From contig CAZRQV010000002.1 of the NCBI GenBank assembly GCA_964602445.1, forward strand, positions 62,001 to 126,000: a stretch of DNA of 64,000 nt, read 5' to 3'. How positions within the stretch are numbered: position 1 is the first letter of the stretch; every line of letters starts with the position of its first letter. Shown here piece after piece: positions 23,930 to 33,322 of the stretch. This stretch comes from HGM12587 sp964602445 (GTDB lineage Bacteria; Bacillota; Clostridia; Lachnospirales; Lachnospiraceae). Position numbers and translations under genes: made by a program. Under the pieces are notes generated by a model. It saw only the letters and a program-made list of their open reading frames with translations. It did not search any database and was not told the DNA's origin.

Positions 23930-24850
23930 ATGGAAAAGAAACATAGAAATGCACCGGTCGTTTTGTTTGTTTATAATCGTCTGGATCATACGATCCATGT
24001 ACTGGAATCTTTGGCAAAAAATCTTTTGGCAGATCAGACCGATCTGTATGTATTTTCTGATGCAGCCAAAACAGAAAATGGTTTGGAAAAAGTAACTGCG
24101 GTAAGAGAATATATCCGAAAAGAGGAATGGCGTAAAAATTTTCAAAATGTGACGGTAGTTGAGGCAGAAAAGAATCAGGGACTGGCAAAGTCGATCATCG
24201 GCGGTGTATCAAAGATCATAGAAGAATACGGAAAAGTGATCGTTTTAGAAGATGATCTGGTGCTGTCACCGTATTTTCTGCAGTATATGAACGGTGCGTT
24301 GGAATATTATCAGAATGCAACAGAGGTTTGGTCTGTCAGCGGTTATTCCTTCCCGATGAGGAGTCTGAAAAAATATCCTCATGATGTATTTTACAGTTAC
24401 CGGGGCTGCAGCTGGGGCTGGGCAACGTGGAAAGACCGTTGGGAAAAGACGGACTGGGAAGTGAAAGATTATCCGAAGCTGATGTCGGATGCAGCATGGC
24501 AGAAACGGTTTAACCGGGGCGGTGCGGATCTGACCGGAATGCTGACGATGCAGATGGAAGGAAAGATCAATTCCTGGGCAATCCGTTGGGTATTTGCACA
24601 GAGTAATTTGGAAATGTACACGGTTTACCCGAAATTTTCCTATATTTTAAACGATGGATGTGACGGCAGCGGAACCCATGTGGGAACGACCGAAGAATAC
24701 CGGACAGAAATTTCTGAGGGAGTCTGTCAATGCCGGTATGAAAGACTGGAAATCGACGGCAGGATTGCTAGAGAATTCTGGTACAAATACAGCGATACGC
24801 TGGATAAAAAGATTAAGAGAAATTTAAAGAAACTTTTGAAAATTTCGTAA
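23930..24850 (+). CDS. Glycosyltransferase family 2-like sugar transferase
   Basis: A 306-residue protein. PVVLFVYNRLDHTIHVLESL opens a GT-A fold, KNQGLAKSIIGGVSKIIEE follows, and VIVLEDDLVLSPYFLQYMN at about residues 103-121 is the LEDDxxxSP motif common to capsule transferases of this type. SYRGCSWGWATWKDRW and a conserved RWVFAQSNLEMYTVYP segment match the same group from memory. It starts 7 bases after its neighbour. Which sugar it moves is unknown. Its place among GT8-like, GtrA and PGT genes suggests a transferase for the region B repeat unit. Confidence 0.78.
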   Translation: MEKKHRNAPVVLFVYNRLDHTIHVLESLAKNLLADQTDLYVFSDAAKTENGLEKVTAVREYIRKEEWRKNFQNVTVVEAEKNQGLAKSIIGGVSKIIEEYGKVIVLEDDLVLSPYFLQYMNGALEYYQNATEVWSVSGYSFPMRSLKKYPHDVFYSYRGCSWGWATWKDRWEKTDWEVKDYPKLMSDAAWQKRFNRGGADLTGMLTMQMEGKINSWAIRWVFAQSNLEMYTVYPKFSYILNDGCDGSGTHVGTTEEYRTEISEGVCQCRYERLEIDGRIAREFWYKYSDTLDKKIKRNLKKLLKIS

Positions 24851-24891
24851 CAACAGGCCATTACAATGGTCGGGAAAGAGATTGAGAACTT

Positions 24892-25311
24892 ATGATAAAA
24901 ATGATAATGAAACTGATGGAAAAGTATCGTTCCCTGATTTCCTATGGGTTTTTTGGAGGATTGACCACAGTTGTAAATATTGTCACATACAGTGTTTGCT
25001 ATGAAGGGCTGAAGTTCAGCAATACCGGAAGTAATGTGGCAGCCTGGATCTTGTCCGTGGCATTTGCCTATGTAACCAATAAATTATGGGTATTTGAAAG
25101 CAGATCCTGGGCATGGAGTGTATTGAAAAAAGAGATTCCATCGTTCGCAGGATGCAGACTTGCAACCGGGATTATGGATCTTTTGATCATGTATTTTTTT
25201 GTGGATGTAATGGCATGGCCGGCAATGCTGATGAAACTGATTTCCAATGTGCTGGTCATTGTCCTGAATTATATTTTTAGCAAACTGGTGATTTTCAAGA
25301 AAAACAGTTAG
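24892..25311 (+). CDS. GtrA family membrane protein (polyprenyl-phosphate-sugar flippase candidate)
   Basis: A 139-residue protein with four membrane helices and the GtrA (PF04138) pattern: LISYGFFGGLTTVVNIVTYSV, then AFAYVTNKLWVFES (conserved TNK.W.F), and a C-terminal LNYIFSKLVIFKK that repeats the N-(F/Y)...K...F motif. GtrA proteins are thought to flip undecaprenyl-phosphate-linked glucose made by GtrB. A GtrB-like gene lies 7.6 kb upstream in the same unit, and GT-C candidates that could use the flipped sugar are at 2969, 31022 and 53609. Start ATG 24892 has only a weak site (AGAGATTGAGAA). Confidence 0.85.
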   Translation: MIKMIMKLMEKYRSLISYGFFGGLTTVVNIVTYSVCYEGLKFSNTGSNVAAWILSVAFAYVTNKLWVFESRSWAWSVLKKEIPSFAGCRLATGIMDLLIMYFFVDVMAWPAMLMKLISNVLVIVLNYIFSKLVIFKKNS

Positions 25312-25321
25312 GAAGGTGTCT

Positions 25322-26725
25322 ATGAATACACAAAGAAGGTCTTATTCACAGTTTATCATTCTGGATCTGCTGTGTATGAGCATTGGTTTTTTCCTTGGGA
25401 TTTATATTCGTCATGGGAATTTTGCGATTATGAATACGTATTCTGTTTACAGAGAAGTTTTTATTGTGCTGGCACTTTCTTCCATTGCTACGGCATTTTT
25501 CTTTAAACCGTATGAAGATATTTTCCGAAGAGGCATGTGGGTAGAATTTATCAATGTATGGAAATGTCTCTGTGTACAGATGGCTATTGCAGTAATGTAT
25601 ATGTTCCTTGTGCAGAGTGCAGGAGATTATTCGCGTTTGGCATTCGGATATGCATTTATCAGCATTGCGCTGTTTACCTATGCCGGCCGTATCGTTGCAA
25701 AGCTCTTTTTGGAAAAATTTGCAGATAAGGTAAGCTATCGGAAGAAACTTCTGGTAGTTACCGCAGCAGAAAGAGCGGAAGAATTGTTGGAAAAAAGCAG
25801 AAGTGAGCTGGAATTTAATTATGAGATTTCCGCATTGGCGATTATGGATCAGGATCTGACCGGAAAAATGATCGCCGGAGTTCCGGTCACTGCCAGTGCA
25901 GCAACCTTATATGACGATGCCAGATTGACGGTGGTAGACAGTGTACTTATTGATTTAGAGCCGGAGGATCCGGAATTTGGGGAAACGATCAATCTTTTTC
26001 ATGCCATGGGTGTAGAAATCAATATTTCCCTTGCGGAATACAATCTTGGGATTCCAAACCAGCAGATCGTCAAAATGGGAGATCTGACAGTACTTTCCGG
26101 CAATGGACAGACGGAAGCGCTGGGAGATATCATTGCAAAGAGGGCATTGGATATTGCAGGAGGACTGGTAGGACTTCTGCTGACCGGAATTTTCACATTG
26201 ATCATCGGACCGATGATCCTGATAGAATCTCCGGGACCAATCTTCTTTTCCCAGACCCGAGTGGGGAAAAATGGCCGAAGATTTAAAATTTACAAATTCC
26301 GTTCGATGTACGCAGATGCAGAAGAACGGAAGAAAGAGCTGATGGAGCAGAATAAAATGTCCGGGCTGATGTTTAAGATGGATGATGATCCGAGGATCAC
26401 CAAAGTCGGAAAGTTCATCCGCAAAACGAGTATCGACGAATTTCCACAGTTCTGGAATGTATTAAAAGGGGATATGAGTCTGGTAGGTACAAGACCGCCG
26501 ACAGAAGATGAATTTAAGCAGTATAAGGCTCGTTATAAAAAGCGACTGACGATGAAACCGGGAATCACAGGACTCTGGCAGGTCAGCGGAAGAAGTTCGA
26601 TCACAGATTTTGAAGATGTGGTAAAACTGGATGTGCAGTATATCGAAAACTGGTCTTTTGGCATGGATCTGCGGATTTTACTGCAGACGGTGCTGGTAGT
26701 GCTGAAACACGATGGGGCACAGTAA
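25322..26725 (+). CDS. Initiating polyprenyl-phosphate phosphoglycosyltransferase (polytopic, WbaP/CpsE-type), PGT 1
   Basis: A 467-residue initiating transferase that puts the first sugar-1-phosphate on undecaprenyl phosphate. ATG 25322 follows GGAAGG; the GTG at 25316 is part of that site. About four or five N-terminal helices, a cytoplasmic Rossmann-like domain, then the catalytic domain: GPIFFSQTRVGKNGRRF, IYKFRSMYADAEERK, TSIDEFPQFWNVLKGDMSLVGTRPP and KPGITGLWQVSGRSS. The DE pair in SIDEFPQ is the catalytic dyad. It is one of three PGTs in the window and is near the end of region B, after that unit's transferases. Sugar (Glc, Gal or other) is not predictable. Confidence 0.92.
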   Translation: MNTQRRSYSQFIILDLLCMSIGFFLGIYIRHGNFAIMNTYSVYREVFIVLALSSIATAFFFKPYEDIFRRGMWVEFINVWKCLCVQMAIAVMYMFLVQSAGDYSRLAFGYAFISIALFTYAGRIVAKLFLEKFADKVSYRKKLLVVTAAERAEELLEKSRSELEFNYEISALAIMDQDLTGKMIAGVPVTASAATLYDDARLTVVDSVLIDLEPEDPEFGETINLFHAMGVEINISLAEYNLGIPNQQIVKMGDLTVLSGNGQTEALGDIIAKRALDIAGGLVGLLLTGIFTLIIGPMILIESPGPIFFSQTRVGKNGRRFKIYKFRSMYADAEERKKELMEQNKMSGLMFKMDDDPRITKVGKFIRKTSIDEFPQFWNVLKGDMSLVGTRPPTEDEFKQYKARYKKRLTMKPGITGLWQVSGRSSITDFEDVVKLDVQYIENWSFGMDLRILLQTVLVVLKHDGAQ

Positions 26726-26749
26726 AAGATAAGAATGTGCCGAAGCTTC

Positions 26750-26770
26750 CGCAGCTTACAGAAAGCTGCG
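26750..26770 (+). other. RNA hairpin between PGT 1 and the GH97 gene
   Basis: CGCAGCTT and AAGCTGCG form a perfect 8-base stem around a 5-base loop (26758-26762). No U run follows, so it is not a normal terminator. It lies 8 bases before the GH97 start and could affect its translation or mRNA processing. Confidence 0.4.
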
Positions 26771-26777
26771 AAGAAAG

Positions 26778-28916
26778 ATGGAAGTTATGCAAAAGAAAAA
26801 GAGATGGATGTATGGCTGGTATGCAGCAGTTTTTTTCCTGTTGCTGGTCTTTTTGCTGCTGGCAGGAAAAAGTGTGCTGAAAAATAAGGTGTATGTCGTA
26901 GAGGCACCGGGGAAAAACTTAAGTGCTGATTTCTGGCTGGATTCTGAAGGCATTCCATGGTATCAGGTAAAGCGTGGGGAAAAGGTGCTGGTGGAAGCAT
27001 CCAAAATGGGAATCTCCACGACTTTCGGAACCTTAAATTCGGATTTTTCACTAAGTTCAGCAGAAAAAACTGCATATAGCGGAAACTGGAATCCACTGGT
27101 GGGAGAACAAGCAGTGATACAGGACTGTTATGAACAGACCCGGTTCTGGCTGAAACAGAAGAATACCGGGTGGGAGCTTGGAATCGAACTGCGGGCTTAC
27201 GACGAGGGAATTGCTTTTCGGTATTTATTGCCGGAGGCAGCGAAGGAAAATGAAGAATATAGAATCTTAGAAGAACATACCCAGTTTGCATTTCCGGAAG
27301 GAACTACGGCAAATACATATCTTTATTCTAATCAGACGGTTCCGGTGCAGTTAAGTACGTGGGCATTGACAGAAGATGTTTATACAAAACCGATGACGAT
27401 TCAGTATCCGGACGGTCAGCTGATGACGATTTGTGAAGCGAATCTGGAAAATTACAGTGCGATGAAGCTGGTCAGGGAAGAAGGACAGCAGGGCTGTCTT
27501 GGAATCCATCATGGAAAGGTGATCGTAACACCGGAGGGACCTTATGAGACACCATGGCGGGCAATGGTTATCGCAGATCAGGAAACCGAGCTTTTGGAAC
27601 ATGCGGTTCTGGTCATGAATTTAAATGAATCTGCGGACGAGGAAACTTATGGATATTCTGAATGGGTTGAGTCAGGAACCGCTGTTATGCTGTGCGGAAC
27701 GATGACTACGGAATCGGTAAAAGCAGAGATTGAAAAAGCGGCAGACCACGGCATCCACTATGTTCTTCTTGACAGCGGCTGGTATGGACCGGAACAGGAT
27801 CTTGTCTGTGATCCCCGTCTGGATCCGGAAAAAGTGCCGGAAGACAGTATTTTAAGAAATTATCTGGCTGATGAGGGCGGCTATGAAAATACAGGAGAAG
27901 GTGTGTTTTCTTCGGGAGAACAAGGCTTTTCTATGTACGGAACTTTGGGAGAATCCGGTGACTGCAGAACAGAACTGGATATTCCGGCGGTTTGTGCGTA
28001 TGCAAACAGCAAGGATGTGGGAATCCTATTGTATGTAAATGGAGTGTTTTTGCCGGATGACGGCAGGGAAGAAGCACGGTTTACGGTAGATGAGTTGTTT
28101 TCGTATTTTGAAAAATGGGGCGTAGCAGGGGTAAAACCTGGATTTGTTGATACAGATTCCCAGTTTGCAGAACGATACCTGGAAGAAGAAGTGATCAGAA
28201 GTGCAGCGGCTCATAAATTGATCCTGACGATCCATGATGAATATGTGACCACAGGAATTGAAAGAACCTATCCTCATATTCTTGCAGTGGAAGGCATTTT
28301 GGGGGATGAAGGGATCGGCATAGAAACACCGCAGGCGGCAGAAGATATTGCCAATATCTTCATCAGAACAGTGCAGGGACCGGTGGATCACACCTTCTGC
28401 TACCCGGGAAAAGCGTCCAAAGCATATGCATTGGCTTCTCCGATCGTATTTCGTTCCGGTATCAGCATGCTTTACTGGTATACCGATCCGGAAGATGTTC
28501 CCAAAGGGGATCGGGAAAAAATGGATCTGTGGGATGATCTGCCACAGACTTGGGAGAAATCTCTGTATTTAGAAGGAAAAATGTATGAATATGCCACAGT
28601 TGCCCGAAAGAGCAAAGAAGGCATATGGTATGTGGGAAGTCTTTCCGCAGTTGACCGAAGACTGGAACTTCCGCTGGATTTTCTGGAGGAAGATACTGTT
28701 TACGTGGCAGAGATCTATGCAGACAGCATGGAGGCGGATCCGTTTCTCGGAAGGTCTTTAGGCGGTTATAGTAAAAAATCAGATCAGCTGTTAGAAGAGA
28801 AACAATATCTCGTAACAAAAGAAACTGTGTTGTCACGGGAATTAAAATATGGCTTTGGATATGCGGTAAAACTGACAAAAGCAGAAAATATGCAGATGAA
28901 TTTGCAAAATTATTAA
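26778..28916 (+). CDS. Membrane-anchored glycoside hydrolase family 97 protein
   Basis: A 712-residue protein with an uncleaved-looking N-terminal helix at about residues 11-31 after basic residues (QKKKRWMYGWY), placing the enzyme outside the cell. The rest follows GH97: an N-terminal beta-domain (ELRAYDEGIAFRYLLPE, TYLYSNQTVPVQ), a VMNLNE linker region, and a TIM barrel with HYVLLDSGWYG, GVKPGFVDTDSQF, ILTIHDEYVTTGIERTYPH and AVEGILGDE. GH97 members are alpha-glucosidases or alpha-galactosidases. Where many members read V-D-F with an Asp nucleophile, this one reads P-G-F, so mechanism or activity may differ. It may trim or remodel the exported glycan. Confidence 0.85.
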   Translation: MEVMQKKKRWMYGWYAAVFFLLLVFLLLAGKSVLKNKVYVVEAPGKNLSADFWLDSEGIPWYQVKRGEKVLVEASKMGISTTFGTLNSDFSLSSAEKTAYSGNWNPLVGEQAVIQDCYEQTRFWLKQKNTGWELGIELRAYDEGIAFRYLLPEAAKENEEYRILEEHTQFAFPEGTTANTYLYSNQTVPVQLSTWALTEDVYTKPMTIQYPDGQLMTICEANLENYSAMKLVREEGQQGCLGIHHGKVIVTPEGPYETPWRAMVIADQETELLEHAVLVMNLNESADEETYGYSEWVESGTAVMLCGTMTTESVKAEIEKAADHGIHYVLLDSGWYGPEQDLVCDPRLDPEKVPEDSILRNYLADEGGYENTGEGVFSSGEQGFSMYGTLGESGDCRTELDIPAVCAYANSKDVGILLYVNGVFLPDDGREEARFTVDELFSYFEKWGVAGVKPGFVDTDSQFAERYLEEEVIRSAAAHKLILTIHDEYVTTGIERTYPHILAVEGILGDEGIGIETPQAAEDIANIFIRTVQGPVDHTFCYPGKASKAYALASPIVFRSGISMLYWYTDPEDVPKGDREKMDLWDDLPQTWEKSLYLEGKMYEYATVARKSKEGIWYVGSLSAVDRRLELPLDFLEEDTVYVAEIYADSMEADPFLGRSLGGYSKKSDQLLEEKQYLVTKETVLSRELKYGFGYAVKLTKAENMQMNLQNY

Positions 28917-28968
28917 AAATATGTTACATTAATAAATAACTATGTATAAAACTATGGAGGAAATTCTA

Positions 28969-30045
28969 ATGAGAACTTACTTAGTAACAGGCGGTGCCGG
29001 ATTTATCGGTTCCAATTACATTCATTACATGTTCCGTAAATATGATAACGAAATCCGTATTATCAACGTTGACTGCTTGACTTATGCAGGAAATCTTGAA
29101 AATTTAAAGGATGTGGAAAATAGAGATAACTACACATTTGTAAAGGCAAATATCTGTGATAAAGCAGCCATTGAAAAGATTTTTGCTGAAAATGATATTG
29201 ACCGTGTAGTACATTTCGCAGCGGAATCTCATGTAGACAGAAGCATCAAAAATCCGGAAGTGTTCGTAGAAACAAACGTATTAGGAACACTGGTTATGTT
29301 AAATGCAGCAAAAGCAGCATGGGAATTACCGGATGGAACCTTCAAAGAAGGAAAGAAATTCCTTTATGTTTCTACAGATGAAGTATATGGTTCTTTAGAA
29401 GAAGGTGATACTTATTTCTATGAAACAACTCCGTTTGATCCGCACAGCCCATATTCTGCAAGCAAGGCTTCCGGAGATCTTTTAACAAAAGCATATTGGG
29501 ATACTTATCGATTCCCGATCAATATTACAAGCTGCAGCAACAACTACGGCCCATATCAGTTCCCGGAAAAGTTGATCCCATTGATCATCAACAATGCATT
29601 ACAGGGCAAAAAGCTTCCGGTTTATGGAGACGGAAAAAATGTTCGTGACTGGTTATATGTAGATGACCATGCAAAAGCAATCGATATGGTTCAGGAACAG
29701 GGTGTTCTTGGAGAACGCTATAATGTAGGCGGACATAACGAAAAACAGAATATTGAAATCATTCACATTATCTTAGATACACTTCAGGAAATGCTTCCGG
29801 AAGGAGACCCTAGAAAAGAGCTGGTAAGCAAAGAGCTGATCACTTACGTAGAAGACCGTAAGGGACATGACAGACGTTATGCCATTGCTCCGGACAAGAT
29901 CAAAGCAGAGATCGGCTGGTATCCGGAAACCATGTTCAAGGAAGGCATTAAAAAGACCATTGCATGGTTCTTTGAAAATGAAGAATGGATGAAGAACGTA
30001 ACAAGCGGTGATTACCAGAAGTATTATGAAGAAATGTATAAATAA
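28969..30045 (+). CDS. rmlB: dTDP-glucose 4,6-dehydratase
   Basis: A 358-residue extended short-chain dehydrogenase. The start is ATG 28969, eight bases after GGAGG; an in-frame ATG at 28942 has no site. YLVTGGAGFIGSNYIHYMF binds NAD, HFAAESHVDRSIKNP is the RmlB signature, VSTDEVYGSLEEGDTYFYE supplies the catalytic Thr-Asp-Glu, and SPYSASKASGD contains the YxxxK pair. SNNYGPYQFPEKLIP and GDGKNVRDWLYVDDHAKAI are also specific. It converts dTDP-glucose to dTDP-4-keto-6-deoxyglucose, needed for L-rhamnose and for the FdtA/FdtB branch. It starts the rml-ABC unit. Confidence 0.96.
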   Translation: MRTYLVTGGAGFIGSNYIHYMFRKYDNEIRIINVDCLTYAGNLENLKDVENRDNYTFVKANICDKAAIEKIFAENDIDRVVHFAAESHVDRSIKNPEVFVETNVLGTLVMLNAAKAAWELPDGTFKEGKKFLYVSTDEVYGSLEEGDTYFYETTPFDPHSPYSASKASGDLLTKAYWDTYRFPINITSCSNNYGPYQFPEKLIPLIINNALQGKKLPVYGDGKNVRDWLYVDDHAKAIDMVQEQGVLGERYNVGGHNEKQNIEIIHIILDTLQEMLPEGDPRKELVSKELITYVEDRKGHDRRYAIAPDKIKAEIGWYPETMFKEGIKKTIAWFFENEEWMKNVTSGDYQKYYEEMYK

Positions 30046-31021
30046 AAGAATCAGCAGTGCCGTTTTGGCACTGCTAGTTCTGCTTTTTGCGGTCGACATT
30101 TTGGGGCATGTTTTTGATCGATCTGAGGGGTTTGATCTGAAACAATATGCCAATGCAGACGCAAAATTTTATGACGAATTTATCATTACCAGTGTAGATG
30201 AAGGAATTCAGGTGCTGGATTTTCGGGGAAAGATTGTGAAACAGTATGAAGGGCTGAAAGCATCCTGGCTTTATACTTATGCAGAAGAAGGATTGGTCGT
30301 ATACAGCAATCATGACAACGAAACCCATTTGATGAAATTAGATGAAAATATGAATTTGATCTCAGACGAAGTGATTCTGACCACAGATCTTCTGGCCATT
30401 GATCCGACGATCTGTAAAACCACAGATCGGTATCTGGTCACTCATACAACGATTGAGGGAACCATTAACAATCCGGATCCGGAAGGAGAAAACGGAATTT
30501 ATACACTGGAATTATACGAATCGAAAAATTTGCAGAACTGGGAACATCGGACAACGGTGATTTCGGAACAGCACGATATCGAAGATATCGATCTGTTGTA
30601 TGAGGAGGGAACCTTATACTGCATTTATGAAAAAGAAGATTATGACAAAGGACCTTCCAAAATCTGTATGAAAACATCAGCAGATCAGGGAATGACATGG
30701 AGTGAAGAAAGGATTCTGATCGACAACGGCGGAGACAATGAACCGGCATGTCTGCTTCGGGAAGCAGAAGGATGGCGGCTGTATTACAGCAGTGATCGGG
30801 AGAATCCGGGCAGTTCCTATAATGGAGCATCTGCTTATTCTGCTCTTTTTGACGATGATTTTACCTATATCAGGGAATTTGATGTCAAAGCAGCGATGAA
30901 GGAGAATGAAGGCATTCGTCTTTATGAGGTGCAGCAGAGGGATGGAAGTCTGTATCTGATGTACGCGCACAATTTTATGACTGATAAGGACTTTGTTTTA
31001 CGAAAAGTGGAGATAGATTAA
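30026..31021 (+). CDS. Secreted or membrane-anchored propeller-like protein
   Basis: A 331-residue protein with an N-terminal helix (ISSAVLALLVLLFAVDIL) after basic residues, then a beta-rich body. Repeating short modules such as YDEFIITSVDEGIQVLDF, SKNLQNWEHRTTV, ADQGMTWSEERIL and GWRLYYSSDREN resemble blades of a sialidase or GH43-like beta-propeller; TSADQGMTWS looks like an Asp-box (SxDxGxTW). No catalytic set could be confirmed. I chose ATG 30026, which overlaps rmlB by 20 bases; a GTG at 30008 is also in frame. It precedes a PTPS-related membrane protein with no gap, so the two probably act together outside the membrane. Confidence 0.65.
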   Translation: MKKCINKRISSAVLALLVLLFAVDILGHVFDRSEGFDLKQYANADAKFYDEFIITSVDEGIQVLDFRGKIVKQYEGLKASWLYTYAEEGLVVYSNHDNETHLMKLDENMNLISDEVILTTDLLAIDPTICKTTDRYLVTHTTIEGTINNPDPEGENGIYTLELYESKNLQNWEHRTTVISEQHDIEDIDLLYEEGTLYCIYEKEDYDKGPSKICMKTSADQGMTWSEERILIDNGGDNEPACLLREAEGWRLYYSSDRENPGSSYNGASAYSALFDDDFTYIREFDVKAAMKENEGIRLYEVQQRDGSLYLMYAHNFMTDKDFVLRKVEID

Positions 31022-33265
31022 ATGAAAAAACAGTTAAAGAAACTGCTGATCGCAGAATTTCTGCTGACAGTGGTGTCTCTTGTACTTTTGTTTTTCAGCG
31101 GCGGAAATGCACAGAACCGATTGGACATTCCATTGGATCAGTGGTATTCCAATTATGCAGAATTGAAAGAAGGCCAATGGCAGATCAGCGGTGACAACGA
31201 TCTGAGCGGTTCGGTGACATTTCTGCATGGACCGGTAGCAGAAGTTGAAAAAGGGGATTATACAGCAACAATCTGTTATGAGGCAGAAGAAGACCAGAGC
31301 TGTCAGCCTTACGTATATAAGACCAACAAAGGATACGTAAAGAGCAGTCCGGTCATTTTAGATAAAAATGCCAATATCCTTTCCTTTGATTTTCAGATTA
31401 CCGAAGATATCGATAATTTTGAGCTGACATTCTGGTATAACGGAAAAGGTGATTTTTCTGTTTCCGGGATCAGCATTGACAGAAACCAGAATGCTCTGAA
31501 GCGAAGCGTAGTTTATCTGCTGTTGTTGCTGATGATGATCAATTTTGGATTTTATTACAAATGGTCTTCTCCGGAGAAGAGAAGATATCTGCTGGCAATG
31601 ATTGGAATCTGGTTTGTTTCTTCTATTCCGGTATTTTATACCGGCTTGGACGGACATGACCTGAAATTTCATCTGACACGTATTGAAGGGATTGCCACAG
31701 AGCTAAGTTACGGACACTTTCCGGTACGGATTTCTTCCGTATGGATGGCAGAGCACGGATATCCGGTCTCTATTTATTATGGAGATGTGCTGTTATATAT
31801 TCCGGCACTGTTCCGATTATTTGGATTTACCATTGATCAGGCCTATAAAGCATTTGTATTGATCTTAAATGCAGGAGGAGTACTCATTGCAGAGAAATGT
31901 TTTAGGAAGATGTTTCAAAAACGTTCCACCTCATTGTTGCTGACACTGGTCTATATGACCGCATCGTACCGACTGGTGGATGTATATATCCGTACAGCAG
32001 TGGGAGAATATTGTGCACTGATCTTCCTTCCAATGCTGGCTTTGGCGGTAAAACGTATTTATACGGAAGAGCAGAATGATACGTGGAAGAAAAATCTGAA
32101 AAATGCGACCATTCTGGCGGTTGGTATGACGGGAATCTTAACTGCCCATACGTTGTCCGCAGAAATGGCAGCATTGGCACTGGGACTTGTGGTGATCGCT
32201 TTTCTCAAAAGAAAAGGACTTTTTACAGTAATCCGAACGTATGTCATGGCAGTGATCGAAACCCTGCTGTTTAGTGCAGGATTTCTGGTACCGTTTTTAG
32301 ACTATTATGTGAATGTTCCGGTGGAGATTACAGATACGGTAACCGGAGAAGCGGCAAGAACGATTCAGGAAAAAGGTGCGAATATCGGTGATTTTTTCGC
32401 ATTTTTCAGCAATCCTTTTGGAGATTGGTATACAGCACTGTTTAATCCGGGACTGGTTCTCATGCTGGCATTGGCAGCGGGAATCACTTTGTGGGCAATG
32501 AAAAAAGCGGGAAAAGAGATCAAAGTGCTGACCGTATTATCCGGTCTGATGCTTTTTATGGCGACCAATGTATTTCCGTGGAACAGCCTTGCTCATGACT
32601 TAAAGCTGTTTGATCTGCTGGCGCAGGTGCAGTTCCCTTGGAGATATGTGGGACTTGCGATCATTTTCCTGACCGTACTGTTAGGATTCCTAGTAGAAAC
32701 GATAGAGATAGAAGCGTACTTAAAAGTCAGCAGACAGGCGGTGATTGCGGTCTGTGCAGTGATCAGTGTAGGAATGACCTTCCTGTTTACCGGTTATTAT
32801 GCGGATTGTCTGGAACGAAATGTGTATTATGATACGGCTAATATCGGTACCTGGGCAGTGATGGGAGAAGAATATCTGCGCTCCGGTACCCATATAGAAA
32901 ATCTGGATGGAAAACTCCACATAGATGACGGTACGGAATATGCAGAATTTCTTACAAGAAAAGGCTGTGATCTGGATGTTTCCTGTAAAACAGGTGCAGA
33001 AGAAGGAACTGTAATCTTTCCGGTATTGAATTACAAAGGTTATCAGGTAACAGATGATCAGGGGAATTCCTATGAGATCAGTGACAGTGAAGAAAATCTG
33101 ATCTGTGTAACACTTCCGGCCGGATTTGAAGGAACACTGTTTGTAAGATTTGAAGAACCGGTCTCCTGGACTGCTTCTTTTGCGGTTTCAGTGATCGCAG
33201 CAGGCAGTGCAGCAGTGATCGGACTTTTGTGGAAGCGAAGAGAATCGAAAGCTGTTTTAAGATAA
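31022..33265 (+). CDS. PTPS-related integral membrane protein (probable GT-C glycosyltransferase)
   Basis: A 747-residue protein matching the PTPS_related family (PF10131-type). It has a signal-anchor helix, an extracytoplasmic beta-domain of about 140 residues, then about a dozen helices and a second outward C-terminal domain before a last helix. The family core is plain: GHDLKFHLTRIEGIATELSYG, FPVRISSVWM, GYPVSIYYGDVLLYIPALF. The DLKFHLTR loop has the acidic residue expected of GT-C enzymes. It starts directly at the upstream stop. Such proteins are thought to glycosylate exported polymers using lipid-phosphate sugars; the substrate is unknown. Confidence 0.8.
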   Translation: MKKQLKKLLIAEFLLTVVSLVLLFFSGGNAQNRLDIPLDQWYSNYAELKEGQWQISGDNDLSGSVTFLHGPVAEVEKGDYTATICYEAEEDQSCQPYVYKTNKGYVKSSPVILDKNANILSFDFQITEDIDNFELTFWYNGKGDFSVSGISIDRNQNALKRSVVYLLLLLMMINFGFYYKWSSPEKRRYLLAMIGIWFVSSIPVFYTGLDGHDLKFHLTRIEGIATELSYGHFPVRISSVWMAEHGYPVSIYYGDVLLYIPALFRLFGFTIDQAYKAFVLILNAGGVLIAEKCFRKMFQKRSTSLLLTLVYMTASYRLVDVYIRTAVGEYCALIFLPMLALAVKRIYTEEQNDTWKKNLKNATILAVGMTGILTAHTLSAEMAALALGLVVIAFLKRKGLFTVIRTYVMAVIETLLFSAGFLVPFLDYYVNVPVEITDTVTGEAARTIQEKGANIGDFFAFFSNPFGDWYTALFNPGLVLMLALAAGITLWAMKKAGKEIKVLTVLSGLMLFMATNVFPWNSLAHDLKLFDLLAQVQFPWRYVGLAIIFLTVLLGFLVETIEIEAYLKVSRQAVIAVCAVISVGMTFLFTGYYADCLERNVYYDTANIGTWAVMGEEYLRSGTHIENLDGKLHIDDGTEYAEFLTRKGCDLDVSCKTGAEEGTVIFPVLNYKGYQVTDDQGNSYEISDSEENLICVTLPAGFEGTLFVRFEEPVSWTASFAVSVIAAGSAAVIGLLWKRRESKAVLR

Positions 33266-33322
33266 ACATCGATTTTATTCATTAGCGTTGTGAAAATAAA
33301 TAAAAAAAGTGAGGAAAAACAA

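Noticed and set aside
28923..28950. Possible promoter GTTACA-N16-TATAAA before rmlB
   Set aside because: The start point would fall at the ribosome site, leaving almost no leader; the region is simply A/T-rich.
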